Origin: CALBPI01 sp038529355
GTDB taxonomy: Bacteria > Pseudomonadota > Gammaproteobacteria > Steroidobacterales > Woeseiaceae
Assembly (NCBI GenBank): GCA_038529355.1
Contig: JBCBDU010000001.1
Span: forward strand, 1-64,000
Direction: 5' to 3'
Length of the DNA stretch: 64,000 bases
A program made the translations under genes and the position numbers. The notes under the pieces were generated by a model. That model was not told the DNA's origin. It ran no database searches and was given only the letters and a program-made list of their open reading frames with translations. This document shows positions 28,234 through 37,069 of the stretch, piece after piece. Positions within the stretch are counted from its first letter, which is position 1. Each line of letters opens with the position of its first letter.

Positions 28234-29805
28234 TCAGCGCTCGTCCCCTCGCAAAGCCGTGCGCACCACCGATGTACCGTCCTGTCGTTGCGAGATGATG
28301 TACATCAGCGGTGTGCGGATGTCGCGTGGTCGGAAACCCACCAACAGCCTGATGGCCGCATTCGCTACTAGACTGTCATCATTCGTTGCAGCATCGCACC
28401 TCACAGACCAGCCTGGCGTGCCCTCGTGTGCCTCGAAGGCACCCGCCGCCGCCATACTGCGCATGAAATCACCCACCTGTCTTTCAACCGCGCGCCAGAC
28501 GGTTGGATCGTTGTCGGCAAACACGGCCCAGCGTGTACCGAACTCAATCTGGCGCAGCACAAACTTGATCAACCGTTGCGCGGTCAGCGAACCACTGCTG
28601 CGGTCACCCAGATTCGCGCAAGTCACGACGCCGGGGAACAACAGGCGCCGTTGTTGCCCGCGCACCAGCGGATTCACGCCGAGCTTGAGCAACTGCACAG
28701 CCTCGTCGGCCGAGACATCGCACATCGGCAGCCAGTCGCGATGCAACGCCGCAGAATTTTGCCGCGTGTCATCCGCCAGTGACGCAAACACATGCTCACG
28801 CTCATCATGCCGACACAACACGCCAACAATAGCGCCCGCCGCGGACGCCGGTGCCGCTCGCTCGCCGCGACGGTATACGGCCGGGAAATACGTCAGACTG
28901 CTAAAGCCAACGTGCTGCGTGTGTGCGCGCCAGGCAGCCAGCGAATCAACGTCGGTACAACTCGCCGGCGGGTCTACTACGAGCATCGCATTGCGTCGTT
29001 GGCAATACATCTCGGCGGCGACAACGAAAGCTGCGCCCGGACCTTCGCCGTTGGCTTCGCGTGCCGCGTAAAGAAAGTCGAATTGCGCCAGCGACTCAAG
29101 CGCAAACAGACCGGTTGCTTTGCGATCCGAACCGATCAGGTCATAGTCGCTAAGCGGCATTCCGTCATCGCCGCGTGCTGTCATCGGCACATACGCAATC
29201 GCCGAGGTCGTCAGATCTGCGCGCATTTCGCGCGGTCGCGCCAGCGGCTGATCCGTTGCCGTGACCTGCAGACGCACCAGCGCAGAGTGCTCCAGCACAC
29301 GACCGACGAATCGCACCGCGGCAGGATCAATCGATACCTGCGGGTACAGCTCTTGGTCAGCGATCAGGTTGCCCTGGGTGTCCATGCGCTGAACGGTCAG
29401 ATTGAATGCGTCCTGCGTGTCGATACCGTCGTAGTCGACGGATGCGCGCAGGGTTTCTGCAGAACCCGGATTCACGCTGATCAGACTCACAGGAGCGTGG
29501 TCGGTTGCAAGCTCGATATAGCCACAGCGCGCACGATTGGCGACACGCACGACAACGGCGCGTTGCCCACCGTGCTCGAAGAACTGGCGCACCGCGACCG
29601 CCAGTCCATTACCGTTCGGCGAGCCGCCGAACAACCGCTCGAACGCGCTGTAGCTTTCAATGGCAACGGGCTCGTGCAAGGCACCGGCGCAGGTGCGCCC
29701 AATAAATACAGCTACGGGTCGCGCGGAGGCAACGATGCGATCATCGCTGGCGGGCGCCGCAACGATGCTGATACCGGTGTTATCGGAGCGTGCCCGCTCG
29801 ATCAA
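28234..29805 (-). CDS. phage tail sheath-like protein (orphan)
   Basis: A 523-residue protein with the layout of contractile-tail sheath subunits. The N-terminal block has VAVFIGRTCAGALHEPVAI, a YSAFERLFGG segment, and AVRQFFEHGGQRAVVVRV. The conserved C-terminal domain has IKFVLRQIEFGTRWAVF, a DPTVWRAVERQVGDFM segment, and a terminal RDIRTPLMYIISQRQ strand. Sheath subunits polymerise around an inner tube. No tube, baseplate, terminase, capsid or AAA+ gene accompanies it, so it is not part of a visible prophage or injection system. It may be a domesticated or relict gene. The divergent 107 bases to the desulfhydrase gene probably carry its promoter. Confidence 0.8.
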   Translation of the reverse strand: MIERARSDNTGISIVAAPASDDRIVASARPVAVFIGRTCAGALHEPVAIESYSAFERLFGGSPNGNGLAVAVRQFFEHGGQRAVVVRVANRARCGYIELATDHAPVSLISVNPGSAETLRASVDYDGIDTQDAFNLTVQRMDTQGNLIADQELYPQVSIDPAAVRFVGRVLEHSALVRLQVTATDQPLARPREMRADLTTSAIAYVPMTARGDDGMPLSDYDLIGSDRKATGLFALESLAQFDFLYAAREANGEGPGAAFVVAAEMYCQRRNAMLVVDPPASCTDVDSLAAWRAHTQHVGFSSLTYFPAVYRRGERAAPASAAGAIVGVLCRHDEREHVFASLADDTRQNSAALHRDWLPMCDVSADEAVQLLKLGVNPLVRGQQRRLLFPGVVTCANLGDRSSGSLTAQRLIKFVLRQIEFGTRWAVFADNDPTVWRAVERQVGDFMRSMAAAGAFEAHEGTPGWSVRCDAATNDDSLVANAAIRLLVGFRPRDIRTPLMYIISQRQDGTSVVRTALRGDER

Positions 29806-29912
29806 TCATGCCTCCGCACGGCAGACGTGCCACGACGCTGCCAATCACTGTTAAGCTCGGCTTGATTGTAATCGCGCACAGCGCATGTTGCGAATCGGCA
29901 GCGAGAAATGAC

Positions 29913-30962
29913 ATGACCCGAAACATACCTCACGGCTATAGCTACCTGAATGAGCGCTACCCGCTGCTGGCGCAACGCCTGTCTCATTTACCGCTGGCAG
30001 ACCTGCCCACGCCACTACAACCGCTCGGCAGCAATGAGCAACTGTGGGTCAAACGCGATGATCTAACGCACGGATTGTACGGCGGCAATAAGGTCCGCAA
30101 ACTCGAATATCTGCTGGCAGATGCACGCCGGCGCGGTAAACGCGACGTTGTCACCTTCGGCGGTGTCGGATCCAACCATGCGCTGGCTACCGCGTTGCAC
30201 GCCGCGAGTAATGATCTGGAGTGCACTGCGATGTTGATGCCGCAACGCATGACTGACTTCGTCGAGGGAACACTGCGGCGCCATCAAGCGAACGGCACGA
30301 AAATCACCCGCTACTATCATGAGCGCAGCAAACGCGTAGCCTCGCTGCGGCATTTGCGCGATAGCGGCGAGCTCGCCGTCGTGCCCATGGGCGGAACCTC
30401 ACCGCTCGGCAGTATCGGCTACGTGAATGCGGCGTTCGAACTTGCGCATCAATGGCCCGCCAACCAGCCGCCGCCGACCCGCATCTATGTCGCAGCGGGT
30501 ACAATGGGTACAGCGGCCGGACTTGCTGTTGGCGTGCGTTTGCTCGGTTGGCCAACGCAGATTGTGGCCACGCGCGTGATCGATTACGACGAGTGCAATG
30601 AAGCGGCCATTGCCCGGTTGTGCGAAAAAATCTGGCGACGGCTGAAGCGCGCCGCACCGTCACTACCCGACATCAGCGACCCCGCCGCACAGGTTGCCAT
30701 TCGTCACTACTACCTGGGTGACGGTTACGCGCATCCAACGCCCGCAGCGTTGAATGCTGTTCGCGAAGCCGGCGAGCGCTGGCAGCTGCAGCTTGAATCG
30801 ACATATACCGGCAAAGCCATGGCCTGCATGCTCGACGAATTACCGCAGCGGGCGGCGCAAGAAGACTGGGTTTTCTGGCAAACCTACAGTGGCACGCCAA
30901 CCGTTGGCGGGCACAAGGCACTGGCCGGCGACTACGCCGACTTTTTCTCGTTATGCTCTTGA
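29913..30962 (+). CDS. PLP-dependent D-cysteine desulfhydrase / ACC deaminase family
   Basis: A 349-residue fold-type II PLP enzyme. GLYGGNKVRKLEY carries the PLP-binding Lys (about residue 60). TFGGVGSNHALATALHA is the cofactor phosphate/substrate region, and AAGTMGTAAGLAVGVRL the glycine-rich phosphate loop. ETLE-like elements and TYTGKAM near the C terminus fit the D-cysteine desulfhydrase/ACC deaminase branch. Which reaction it performs cannot be decided by eye. The ATG at 29913 has GAGA nearby; an upstream open extension has no homology. Its 3' end overlaps the small convergent ORF by 31 bases. Confidence 0.85.
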   Translation: MTRNIPHGYSYLNERYPLLAQRLSHLPLADLPTPLQPLGSNEQLWVKRDDLTHGLYGGNKVRKLEYLLADARRRGKRDVVTFGGVGSNHALATALHAASNDLECTAMLMPQRMTDFVEGTLRRHQANGTKITRYYHERSKRVASLRHLRDSGELAVVPMGGTSPLGSIGYVNAAFELAHQWPANQPPPTRIYVAAGTMGTAAGLAVGVRLLGWPTQIVATRVIDYDECNEAAIARLCEKIWRRLKRAAPSLPDISDPAAQVAIRHYYLGDGYAHPTPAALNAVREAGERWQLQLESTYTGKAMACMLDELPQRAAQEDWVFWQTYSGTPTVGGHKALAGDYADFFSLCS

Positions 30963-31093
30963 TCGGCCGGCGCGTCAGCGGCTTGGTGCACTTGCCGATT
31001 GGCTCGGCGGCCTGCTTGCGCGTCTAATTGCTCACGCAGTTTGCGCTGCGCCTCGTCGAGCACAACGCGCAACCACTCGCTGTCAGCCGCCAT
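30932..31093 (-). CDS. small hypothetical protein downstream of L,D-transpeptidase
   Basis: A possible 53-residue charged helical protein (MAADSEWLRVVLDEAQRKLR, then Gln/Ala/Asp-rich, ending KKSA). ATG 31093 overlaps the transpeptidase stop by 11 bases, suggesting coupling; its end overlaps the convergent desulfhydrase gene by 31 bases. Only a weak GAGCAG precedes the ATG. No family recognised. It could be an accidental open frame. Confidence 0.4.
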   Translation of the reverse strand: MAADSEWLRVVLDEAQRKLREQLDAQAGRRANRQVHQAADAPADQEHNEKKSA

Positions 31094-32249
31094 CGCTGCT
31101 CGCCGCGCTACTGGCCGCACCATCCGGCGCGTCTTCGTCCTGCATGACTTCGTCGATCAGCGCCAACACTTCTTCGCGGCTCGGCCCCTCTTGCGGACCT
31201 CGCGTGACGTTCTCAACCAGAACGGCGTCAGTCAGCGCATCAATCCCGGCATACTCCCAACGTACGGCACGCGCATTGGCGGTTGTCGCAATCTGCGCCA
31301 CCGCAGCATCGAAACTCTCGGTCACCGTATCGCCAAAACGGGCACGAGCGTGAGCTAACGCGGCGGCAGCGAGCTGCGCAGCATCGCGCTCATCATCTGC
31401 CAGCGGCGGATAGGCTTTGATGAAGAAATAGGCATCCTGCCATCCCGCCAACACCGGTTGGTTGACCAGCGTCACCGACACACCCAGACCAACGGCCGAA
31501 TACAGCACTTCGATATCCTCCGGATACAGGCGGACACACCCGTGGCTGACGCGCATGCCAACACCGTACGGTTGATTCGTGCCGTGCAATAAATAACCGG
31601 GCATATCGAGTTTGAGCACATGACGGCCGAGCGGATTGTCCGGGCCCGCCGGAACGACCGCTGGCAACGGATCGCCCGCCTCGCGATGCTCCTTGCGCAC
31701 TGACGCCGGCACGTACCAGGCCGGATCCTTGGCCTTTGCGATGATCTTGCTGACACCGACCGGCGTCGCCCAGCCTTCGCGGCCAATGCCGATCGGGTAG
31801 GTGCTCACCGTTGGCAGCTCGCCGTCGGCCACCGGCGGATAGTAGAACAGGCGCTTCGCAGCGATGTTCAACACTACGCCTTCGCGCGGCGCATCAGGCA
31901 ACACGAAACGCGTTGGCAAAATGATCTGCGTGCCGGCACCCGGCAGCCACGGATCGATGTCGGGGTTTGCCAACCGCAACTCGTCGTACCCAAGACCATA
32001 ACTACGGGCGATGTCGGAAAACGTATCCGACTCATTGGCCACAATCACCTGCACCCGGCCGACTGTGTTCTGGCGCTGGGAGGTCAACGTATACGTATGC
32101 GCGACCGTGGCCGGTTGCGGCTCGCTGTTCAGTCGGGGCAACACCGGCGCACGGCGCCCGCCTTCATCGCTGCCCAGTTGCGGCGGTGCCAGCAGGCTAC
32201 ATCCGCTTAGCAAAAGCACGGCGGCTGTGAGACCCAGACCAAGCTTCAT
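31083..32249 (-). CDS. L,D-transpeptidase (YkuD) lipoprotein with LysM
   Basis: A 388-residue periplasmic enzyme that makes 3-3 peptidoglycan cross-links or anchors lipoproteins. It has a lipobox (LLLSGC, Cys17), a LysM-like domain (VIVANESDTFSDIARSYG to about 113), and the YkuD catalytic domain with HGTN (222-225) and SHGCVRL (active Cys238). A C-terminal helical extension of about 130 residues is Ala-rich. The architecture matches the ErfK/YbiS-YcbB small class. Its ATG overlaps the desaturase stop by four bases. Confidence 0.92.
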   Translation of the reverse strand: MKLGLGLTAAVLLLSGCSLLAPPQLGSDEGGRRAPVLPRLNSEPQPATVAHTYTLTSQRQNTVGRVQVIVANESDTFSDIARSYGLGYDELRLANPDIDPWLPGAGTQIILPTRFVLPDAPREGVVLNIAAKRLFYYPPVADGELPTVSTYPIGIGREGWATPVGVSKIIAKAKDPAWYVPASVRKEHREAGDPLPAVVPAGPDNPLGRHVLKLDMPGYLLHGTNQPYGVGMRVSHGCVRLYPEDIEVLYSAVGLGVSVTLVNQPVLAGWQDAYFFIKAYPPLADDERDAAQLAAAALAHARARFGDTVTESFDAAVAQIATTANARAVRWEYAGIDALTDAVLVENVTRGPQEGPSREEVLALIDEVMQDEDAPDGAASSAASSDGG

Positions 32250-33172
32250 TGTCTACCTCCCGACGCTGTCGCCGCGGCGAGGACCGATCCATAGTGGGAC
32301 GCGATCGGCACGTCATGCGCTTGCAACAGACCTGCCTCGTCGAGCGCTGCGTGCACGCTGGGCAAACGGTAGCAAGGCACGGTCATGAACAAGTGGTGCT
32401 CGGCATGAAAATTGACGTAGTACGGTGCCAGCAGTGCGCGCCCGAGCCAACCGGCCTGCGTCGTGCGCGCCAAATGCCACGGATCGTCACCATTGCCGAC
32501 GCACGCATGCTCACCAATATTGCGGATACGCAGCACCAGCATTTGCCAGGTGGCCAACGGCAACATCCACAGCAGGAAAAACCACAGCGCGTATCCGAAC
32601 GCCGCAGCCAGCGTCAGACCCGCAACGCTGCTGACCAACCACGCCCGATCTGCAAGCGACGGCATACGTGCGTGGCGCAGGTCGGCAAGTAGCGGGACCA
32701 CACGCACACGCAGAAATGTCCAACCGGTGAGGTCACGCAATAGTTTGCGCAGCATACTGCTGCGCGACACTGGAAACTTCGCCGACAATGGCAAATCCGG
32801 GTCTTCGGCCTGCTGGGCAAACCGGTGATGCTTCATGTGGTAGCCACGATAAGCATGCATGTCCAGACCAACCGGCAGCGCGCACAACCACTGGCCAGTC
32901 CAATCGTTATAGCGCCGGTCTTTCAGCAACACGCCGTGCGCCGCGTCGTGCATCAAAATCGACAGCCCCAACTGGCGCGAGCCGATGATGATGATCGCCG
33001 CGATGACAACTAACGGGTGAGGCAGCGCGACGGCGAATGCAGCAGCCAGCGCGATCACGGCCCATGCATGCACCACTAAAGCTGCGCCCTGCCAATTGCT
33101 CGGCGTGACCATACGCTGCCAGCGGGTGGCGCCGAACAGTGCCTTGCCATCGATTTTCGTCAACGCGCTCAT
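32246..33172 (-). CDS. membrane fatty acid desaturase
   Basis: A 308-residue di-iron membrane desaturase/hydroxylase. The three His boxes are HDAAH (75-79), HMKHH (112-116) and HAEHH (near 268), separated by hydrophobic segments. It probably introduces a double bond into membrane lipids or a related substrate. The chosen ATG at 33172 has AAGG unusually close (2-3 bases), so a start further upstream is not excluded; the open frame extends to 33262. It may be co-expressed with the L,D-transpeptidase. Confidence 0.86.
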   Translation of the reverse strand: MSALTKIDGKALFGATRWQRMVTPSNWQGAALVVHAWAVIALAAAFAVALPHPLVVIAAIIIIGSRQLGLSILMHDAAHGVLLKDRRYNDWTGQWLCALPVGLDMHAYRGYHMKHHRFAQQAEDPDLPLSAKFPVSRSSMLRKLLRDLTGWTFLRVRVVPLLADLRHARMPSLADRAWLVSSVAGLTLAAAFGYALWFFLLWMLPLATWQMLVLRIRNIGEHACVGNGDDPWHLARTTQAGWLGRALLAPYYVNFHAEHHLFMTVPCYRLPSVHAALDEAGLLQAHDVPIASHYGSVLAAATASGGRQ

Positions 33173-33198
33173 AGCCTTAGTGTAGCAAACGCCAATGC

Positions 33199-33939
33199 TC
33201 AGGGTTTTCGAAACACATGCCAGACCAGCGGCCAGCGTACCTGTCGCCGCCCGGCACCCCATGCGCTACGCAATGACGGCGCAATCTCGGCCAGCGGATC
33301 GGCGCCGGTCGCACGGCGCGCACGCTGCAGCGCTGACCAGCTGGACAAGTAGCCAAGCAATTGCGCACACGACCAATCGGCGTGAACTTCAAACTGCGGC
33401 GTTGCCAGCGGGCGCCAGTCGGGCAGAATATTCATGTAGCGATTGTCGACATATGCGCGCTCCGCTGGCCAGAACTCAGCGAGTGTATCCAACGCAAACC
33501 GGTGCACGATGGCATCAACGGCGCTCGAGACGTGAGCCCACTGATAGGTCCATACGGCCAGCACACCATCATCGCGCAGTACGCGATCGGCTTCGCGGTA
33601 GAACGCCGCCTGATCAAACCAGTGCAACGCTTGCGCGACGCTGACAATGTCAACACTGGCCGGCGCCAGGCCGCTGCGCTCGGCACTGGCAACGGCAAAC
33701 GAGATCCGCGGATGCGCGCGCGCATTTTGAATCTGGGCAACGCTGGCATCGGTGGCAACAACGCGCTCTGCGTAATGCACCCAGTCATGAGCGGCCTGAC
33801 CATTACCTGTTGCACAATCCCACACCGTTGGTTGCGCGCCAACACGACTCGCCAACCACCGATACATCCGCCACGGGTACAACGGCCGGTATTGCTGGTA
33901 CGTCGCCGCATGCGCCGAAAAATGATCCTTGAAACTCAT
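33199..33939 (-). CDS. class I SAM-dependent methyltransferase (type 11-like)
   Basis: A 246-residue methyltransferase. Motif I is VWDCATGNGQAA (39-50), followed by VVATDASVAQI, and DIVSVAQALHWFD is the methyltransf_11-type loop seen in trans-aconitate-like and biotin-type enzymes. The C-terminal half is Trp-rich. Substrate unknown. It ends 26 bases before the desaturase start and overlaps pdeM by four bases, so it may be read from the DNA-repair cluster. Confidence 0.84.
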   Translation of the reverse strand: MSFKDHFSAHAATYQQYRPLYPWRMYRWLASRVGAQPTVWDCATGNGQAAHDWVHYAERVVATDASVAQIQNARAHPRISFAVASAERSGLAPASVDIVSVAQALHWFDQAAFYREADRVLRDDGVLAVWTYQWAHVSSAVDAIVHRFALDTLAEFWPAERAYVDNRYMNILPDWRPLATPQFEVHADWSCAQLLGYLSSWSALQRARRATGADPLAEIAPSLRSAWGAGRRQVRWPLVWHVFRKP

Positions 33940-34613
33940 CGCCTGGTCACCTCAACAACTGCGCCCGGGCCAGCAACAAAAATGCGTTCGCCCGCTGCGG
34001 ATTGAATATTGTAACCGCCGGTAAAACTGCCGAACGCAGGCAACACCGCATGATCTTCGCGAAACCAGAACGCAGGCGCGCGCAGCCGGTCGCTACCCAC
34101 TCGCAACGCGCAGGTGGGATGAATGTGGCCAGCCAACACATACTGCCCTGGCGCGGACCCAGGCTCATGATCGAATCGAAACGGACCGTCATCGACATGC
34201 GATGCGCGCCAGTCGAGTCTGTCGGCCAGATTCGCAGGCAACGCATCCGTGCGAACCCGATCGTGATTACCGGCGACCACGATGACCTGCAGCGCTGCAT
34301 GCTGCTGCAACCAGTGTGCAAACAGTGTCGGCCAGGCGTCACCCGGTTGTGGCGGCGCGTGCATCAAATCACCCAACACGACCAACCGTTCAATGCGCTG
34401 CTCGCGCACCAGCATGGCCAGGCGCGCAAGATCGTGCGCTACATCACCATCGGGTATGGCGATACCCCGCCTGCCGAAGACGTCTGCTTTGCCCATATGC
34501 CAATCGGCGATCAATAGCGTGCGGCGCGCCGGCCACGTGATCGCGCGCTCGGCCAGCAGCGTCAGTTGCTCGCCGGCACAGCTAAGCGTTGCGGACTGGT
34601 CCGAATGCGTCAT
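33936..34613 (-). CDS. pdeM: ligase-associated phosphoesterase PdeM
   Basis: A 225-residue calcineurin-like metallophosphoesterase. The metal-binding motifs are IADWHMGK (Asp37, His39), GDLMHAP (81-87), GNHD (115-118) and GHIHP. It corresponds to the phosphoesterase of the Lhr-Lig-Exo-Pde DNA damage cluster, whose other three genes lie immediately upstream on the same strand with overlapping ends. It is inferred to process DNA or nucleotide ends. Confidence 0.9.
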   Translation of the reverse strand: MTHSDQSATLSCAGEQLTLLAERAITWPARRTLLIADWHMGKADVFGRRGIAIPDGDVAHDLARLAMLVREQRIERLVVLGDLMHAPPQPGDAWPTLFAHWLQQHAALQVIVVAGNHDRVRTDALPANLADRLDWRASHVDDGPFRFDHEPGSAPGQYVLAGHIHPTCALRVGSDRLRAPAFWFREDHAVLPAFGSFTGGYNIQSAAGERIFVAGPGAVVEVTRR

Positions 34614-37069
34614 CAGCGCGGCCGCCGTTTACCGGCCGCGCGATTGAGTTGGTCAGCCATGCGTTGCACGCGCGCGGCCCACGTCTCGCTCGACATGATC
34701 TGGCTCTGCAGGCGCTCCGCCCACAGCGGAAACGCAAACGGCGACAGGCGCTCGGTATCGACGATATCGAACGTGCTGCGCGCAATATCTGCCAGCGCAT
34801 CGCGCAGACGCGTCACCTCCAATTGGGCATCGAGCACTTCGCGACGCGATTGATCGAGCAACAAATTGTCTTCGTCGTAGCGCGACAGTACATCGAAGAT
34901 CAAGCCACTCGATGCCTGAATCTGCCGCGTTGATTTGCCACTGCCGGGGTACCCCTGAAAAACCAGTCCTGCGATGCGTGCGATATCGCGGAACTGGCGC
35001 TTTGCGGTTTCGCTGAGATTTACGGCGGCGAACAGGTCATCGACCAGCGCATCGCTCGACAACCACGCGCGCAGTGCAGGCTCATCGACGGGCACCGGCT
35101 CGGCGCTCAGCAACTCCAGACCATAATCATTGACAGACAATGTGAACGTGATCGGCTGCTCGCGAGAAATGCGCATCGCCAGCAACGTGGCTAATCCTTC
35201 GTGTACGAGCCGACCGGCGAACGGAAACAGGAACAAACTGTGACCCTCGCGTGACGCGCAACGCTCAACGAGCAGGCGCTCCGGCAGCGGCAGCGATGAG
35301 ACTTGCGACTGATGCGCCAGCAAAGCGGCGACCACGTCGATCTCCGGCGCGCTGAGCGTTCCCGCCGCGTAAGCGGCCAGCACCTCGCGCATGCTGTCAG
35401 CCAACGCCGTCGACAGCGGCATGCGACCACCTTGCCAACGCGGCACGGTTTTGCTGCCGCGTTTTGATCGACGGACATACGCAGTCATATCGCGCACCTG
35501 CAACAGCTCAACCATGCGCCCGGCAAACAGAAACCGGTCACCCTTGTCGAGCCGCGAGATGAATGACTCTTCAATCGTGCCGAGCGAGCCACCCGTCATC
35601 CATTTGACGCGCATCGCGGTGTCGCTGGAAATCGTGCCAATACCCATGCGGTGTTGCCGCGACAGACGTGCATCGGTCATCCGATACACGCCATCGACAC
35701 ATTGCACGCGTTGAAACTGCGGGTAACCCTGCAGCGCCTGACCACCGCGCGTGATGAAGTCGAGACACCATTGCCATTGCGCGTCAGTCAAGTCGGCAAA
35801 CGCATAGGTCGTGCGCACTTCGGCAAGCATCTCGTGCGCAACGAAACCACCACCGAGCGCGCGCGTGACCAGATGTTGCGACAACACATCCAGTGATTGG
35901 CGCAGCGGCTGACGCGGCTCGATGCGCCGCGCGCGCCAAGCCTCGCGCGCGGCAACGATCTCGATCAGCTCCAACGCATACGTGGGCACACACCAAACGG
36001 TCGACGTCGCGCCTGGTTGATGGCCGCTGCGACCGGCGCGCTGCATCAGGCGCGCAACCCCTTTCGGGCTGCCGACCTGCAGCACCTGATCGACAGGCGC
36101 AAAATCGACACCGAGGTCGAGCGACGATGTGCACACAACGGCGAGCATGTCGCCATCACGCAAGGCCTGCTCGATGCGGCGGCGCAGCTTGCGGTCAATG
36201 GAGCCGTGATGCAGCGCGATACGGCCTAACCAGTCGCTACGCGCACCCACTAACGCATCGAACCACAATTCGGCTTGAGCACGCGTGTTCGTAAACACCA
36301 GCGTTGATTGCGCTGACTCGATGCGCGCAACCACCGCGTCGAGCAACGCAAGTCCCAGGTGACCTGCCTGCGGAAAACGCGCCAGTGTGTCGGGCAACAC
36401 GCCGGCGATCCGGACGTCCTTCGGCGCCGCGCCGGCTATGAGTGTGGTCGGCGTATGCGCACCACACAACACGTGCATCGCTGAATCAATATTGGCAAGC
36501 GTTGCCGACAAACCCCATGTCACCAAGCCCGGGCGCAACGTGCGCAACCGGGCCAGACACAACTCCAGCTGCACGCCACGTTTGCTGCCGAGCAGTTCGT
36601 GCCACTCATCAACAACGACCGCGTCCAAATGCGAAAACCAGCGGTCGGCATCGGCGTAGGACAGCAATACCGACAGACTTTCGGGCGTCGTAATCAGTGC
36701 CTCGGGTGGTTTGCGCCGCTGGCGCGCCTTCTCCGTCGAAGACGTATCGCCGGTGCGAATCCCGACCTGCCAGTCGCTCCCCACTGCCGCACTCGCGGCC
36801 GCTAGATTCTCGCGCGTATCGTTGGCCAAGGCGCGCAACGGTGTAATCCACAACACTCGCAGTTTTCCCGGCTTGTGGCCGAACTTGAGCAATGGCCCAA
36901 GCCACGCCGCGAGCGTCTTGCCGCTGCCGGTCGGCGAATGAATCAGGCCCGATGCACCGGTCTCGAAGGCAGACCATGCTGCAGCCTGAAAATCGAATAC
37001 GCGCCAGCCGTTGTCGGCGAACCACGCATCAATGCGCTGCCGGTCAATGGCGGCCGCAGCGTTGCTCAC
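34613..37069 (-). CDS. ligase-associated DEXH-box DNA helicase (Lhr-like)
   Basis: An 818-residue SF2 helicase of the Lhr family. Walker A is SPTGSGKT (45-52), motif Ia TPLRALA, motif II DEWH (154-157), motif III SATL, motif VI QRAGRSGH, followed by a winged-helix and Lhr-core C terminus. It probably unwinds or remodels DNA during repair together with the adjacent ligase and nuclease. Its stop overlaps pdeM by one base and its start overlaps the ligase gene by four bases. Confidence 0.92.
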   Translation of the reverse strand: MSNAAAAIDRQRIDAWFADNGWRVFDFQAAAWSAFETGASGLIHSPTGSGKTLAAWLGPLLKFGHKPGKLRVLWITPLRALANDTRENLAAASAAVGSDWQVGIRTGDTSSTEKARQRRKPPEALITTPESLSVLLSYADADRWFSHLDAVVVDEWHELLGSKRGVQLELCLARLRTLRPGLVTWGLSATLANIDSAMHVLCGAHTPTTLIAGAAPKDVRIAGVLPDTLARFPQAGHLGLALLDAVVARIESAQSTLVFTNTRAQAELWFDALVGARSDWLGRIALHHGSIDRKLRRRIEQALRDGDMLAVVCTSSLDLGVDFAPVDQVLQVGSPKGVARLMQRAGRSGHQPGATSTVWCVPTYALELIEIVAAREAWRARRIEPRQPLRQSLDVLSQHLVTRALGGGFVAHEMLAEVRTTYAFADLTDAQWQWCLDFITRGGQALQGYPQFQRVQCVDGVYRMTDARLSRQHRMGIGTISSDTAMRVKWMTGGSLGTIEESFISRLDKGDRFLFAGRMVELLQVRDMTAYVRRSKRGSKTVPRWQGGRMPLSTALADSMREVLAAYAAGTLSAPEIDVVAALLAHQSQVSSLPLPERLLVERCASREGHSLFLFPFAGRLVHEGLATLLAMRISREQPITFTLSVNDYGLELLSAEPVPVDEPALRAWLSSDALVDDLFAAVNLSETAKRQFRDIARIAGLVFQGYPGSGKSTRQIQASSGLIFDVLSRYDEDNLLLDQSRREVLDAQLEVTRLRDALADIARSTFDIVDTERLSPFAFPLWAERLQSQIMSSETWAARVQRMADQLNRAAGKRRPR

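Noticed and set aside
28234..29805. Prophage or injection-system island around the sheath gene
   Set aside because: No integrase, terminase, capsid, tube, baseplate or attachment repeats are found in the flanks, which hold metabolic genes.
28133..29865. Long plus-strand frames opposite the tail sheath gene
   Set aside because: They are antisense to a gene with clear sheath homology, are Arg/Cys-rich, and have no ribosome-binding site or family resemblance.
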